A DNA stretch of 5,691 nucleotides, from positions 1-5,691 of the forward strand of contig JAOAFK010000180.1 in assembly GCA_026416315.1 (NCBI GenBank). Reading direction: 5' to 3'. Both the position numbers and the translations under genes were made by a program. This document shows, piece after piece, positions 5,651 through 5,691 of the stretch (positions within the stretch are counted from its first letter, which is position 1; every line of letters begins with the position of its first letter). Origin of the DNA: Syntrophorhabdaceae bacterium. Lineage in GTDB: Bacteria > Desulfobacterota > Syntrophorhabdia > Syntrophorhabdales > Syntrophorhabdaceae. The notes beneath the pieces are model-generated. The model saw only the letters and a program-made list of their open reading frames with translations. It searched no databases and was not told where the DNA came from.

Positions 5651-5691
5651 ATGAAAGCAGACAAGATTTGGTTGGATGGTAAATTTATCAA
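5651..5691 (+). CDS. ilvE: Probable branched-chain amino acid aminotransferase, N-terminal fragment
   Basis: Only 13 codons fit before the window ends: MKADKIWLDGKFI. The KIW-(hydrophobic)-(D/N)-G-K-(F/L)-(I/V) pattern is the usual N-terminus of class IV PLP aminotransferases of the IlvE family, which transfer the amino group between glutamate and the branched-chain 2-oxo acids. It starts one base after the nusB stop and has a good ribosome binding site, so it is the next gene of the same transcript. D-amino-acid aminotransferase or aminodeoxychorismate lyase are alternatives in the same fold. The catalytic lysine lies far beyond the window edge, so the identification rests on this short motif alone. 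Confidence 0.6.
   Translation, partial: MKADKIWLDGKFI

Noticed and set aside
20..5691. Defence system, CRISPR, phage or mobile-element content
   Set aside because: All coding sequence is assigned to well-known metabolic or regulatory families and there is no non-coding space to hold anything else.

Overview
The window is a tightly packed, single-strand bacterial operon fragment. Nearly every base from 20 to the end is coding. The only gaps between genes are 3, 9 and 1 nucleotides, and five of the eight gene junctions overlap. The order is glyA (5' end missing), a dCMP deaminase, nrdR, ribD, ribE, ribBA, ribH, nusB, and the first 13 codons of a probable ilvE. There is no non-coding stretch that could hold an RNA gene, CRISPR array or mobile element, and I saw no terminator.

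The first 19 bases are not genomic. They match the engineered Tn5 mosaic-end sequence used in transposase-based sequencing libraries, so the left edge is a read or contig end carrying adapter. The loss of the GlyA N-terminus is therefore an assembly artefact, not a biological truncation.

Functionally the operon joins three themes. (1) One-carbon and deoxynucleotide supply: GlyA makes methylene-tetrahydrofolate, the deaminase makes dUMP from dCMP, and NrdR represses ribonucleotide reductase genes. (2) A complete route from GTP and ribulose 5-phosphate to riboflavin: RibBA (both committed steps), RibD (deaminase and reductase), RibH (lumazine synthase) and RibE (riboflavin synthase). The dephosphorylation step is missing, as is usual. 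(3) NusB, a transcription antitermination factor often found next to ribH, followed by the start of a branched-chain aminotransferase. All zinc and catalytic motifs I looked for are present in the complete enzymes, so I expect them to be functional.

The coding strand is rich in A and purines, arginine is mostly AGA/AGG, and isoleucine is often ATA. From memory, a glyA-deaminase-nrdR-rib-nusB order is typical of Desulfobacterota (Geobacter-like) and Nitrospirota lineages. I tentatively place the source there, probably as a metagenome or short-read assembly, but a phylum cannot be fixed from this window. I found no undescribed system. The items most worth a second look are the adapter, the possible functional link of the operon to flavin-dependent thymidylate synthesis, a promoter-like sequence inside ribE, and a few unusual residues in RibD and RibH.
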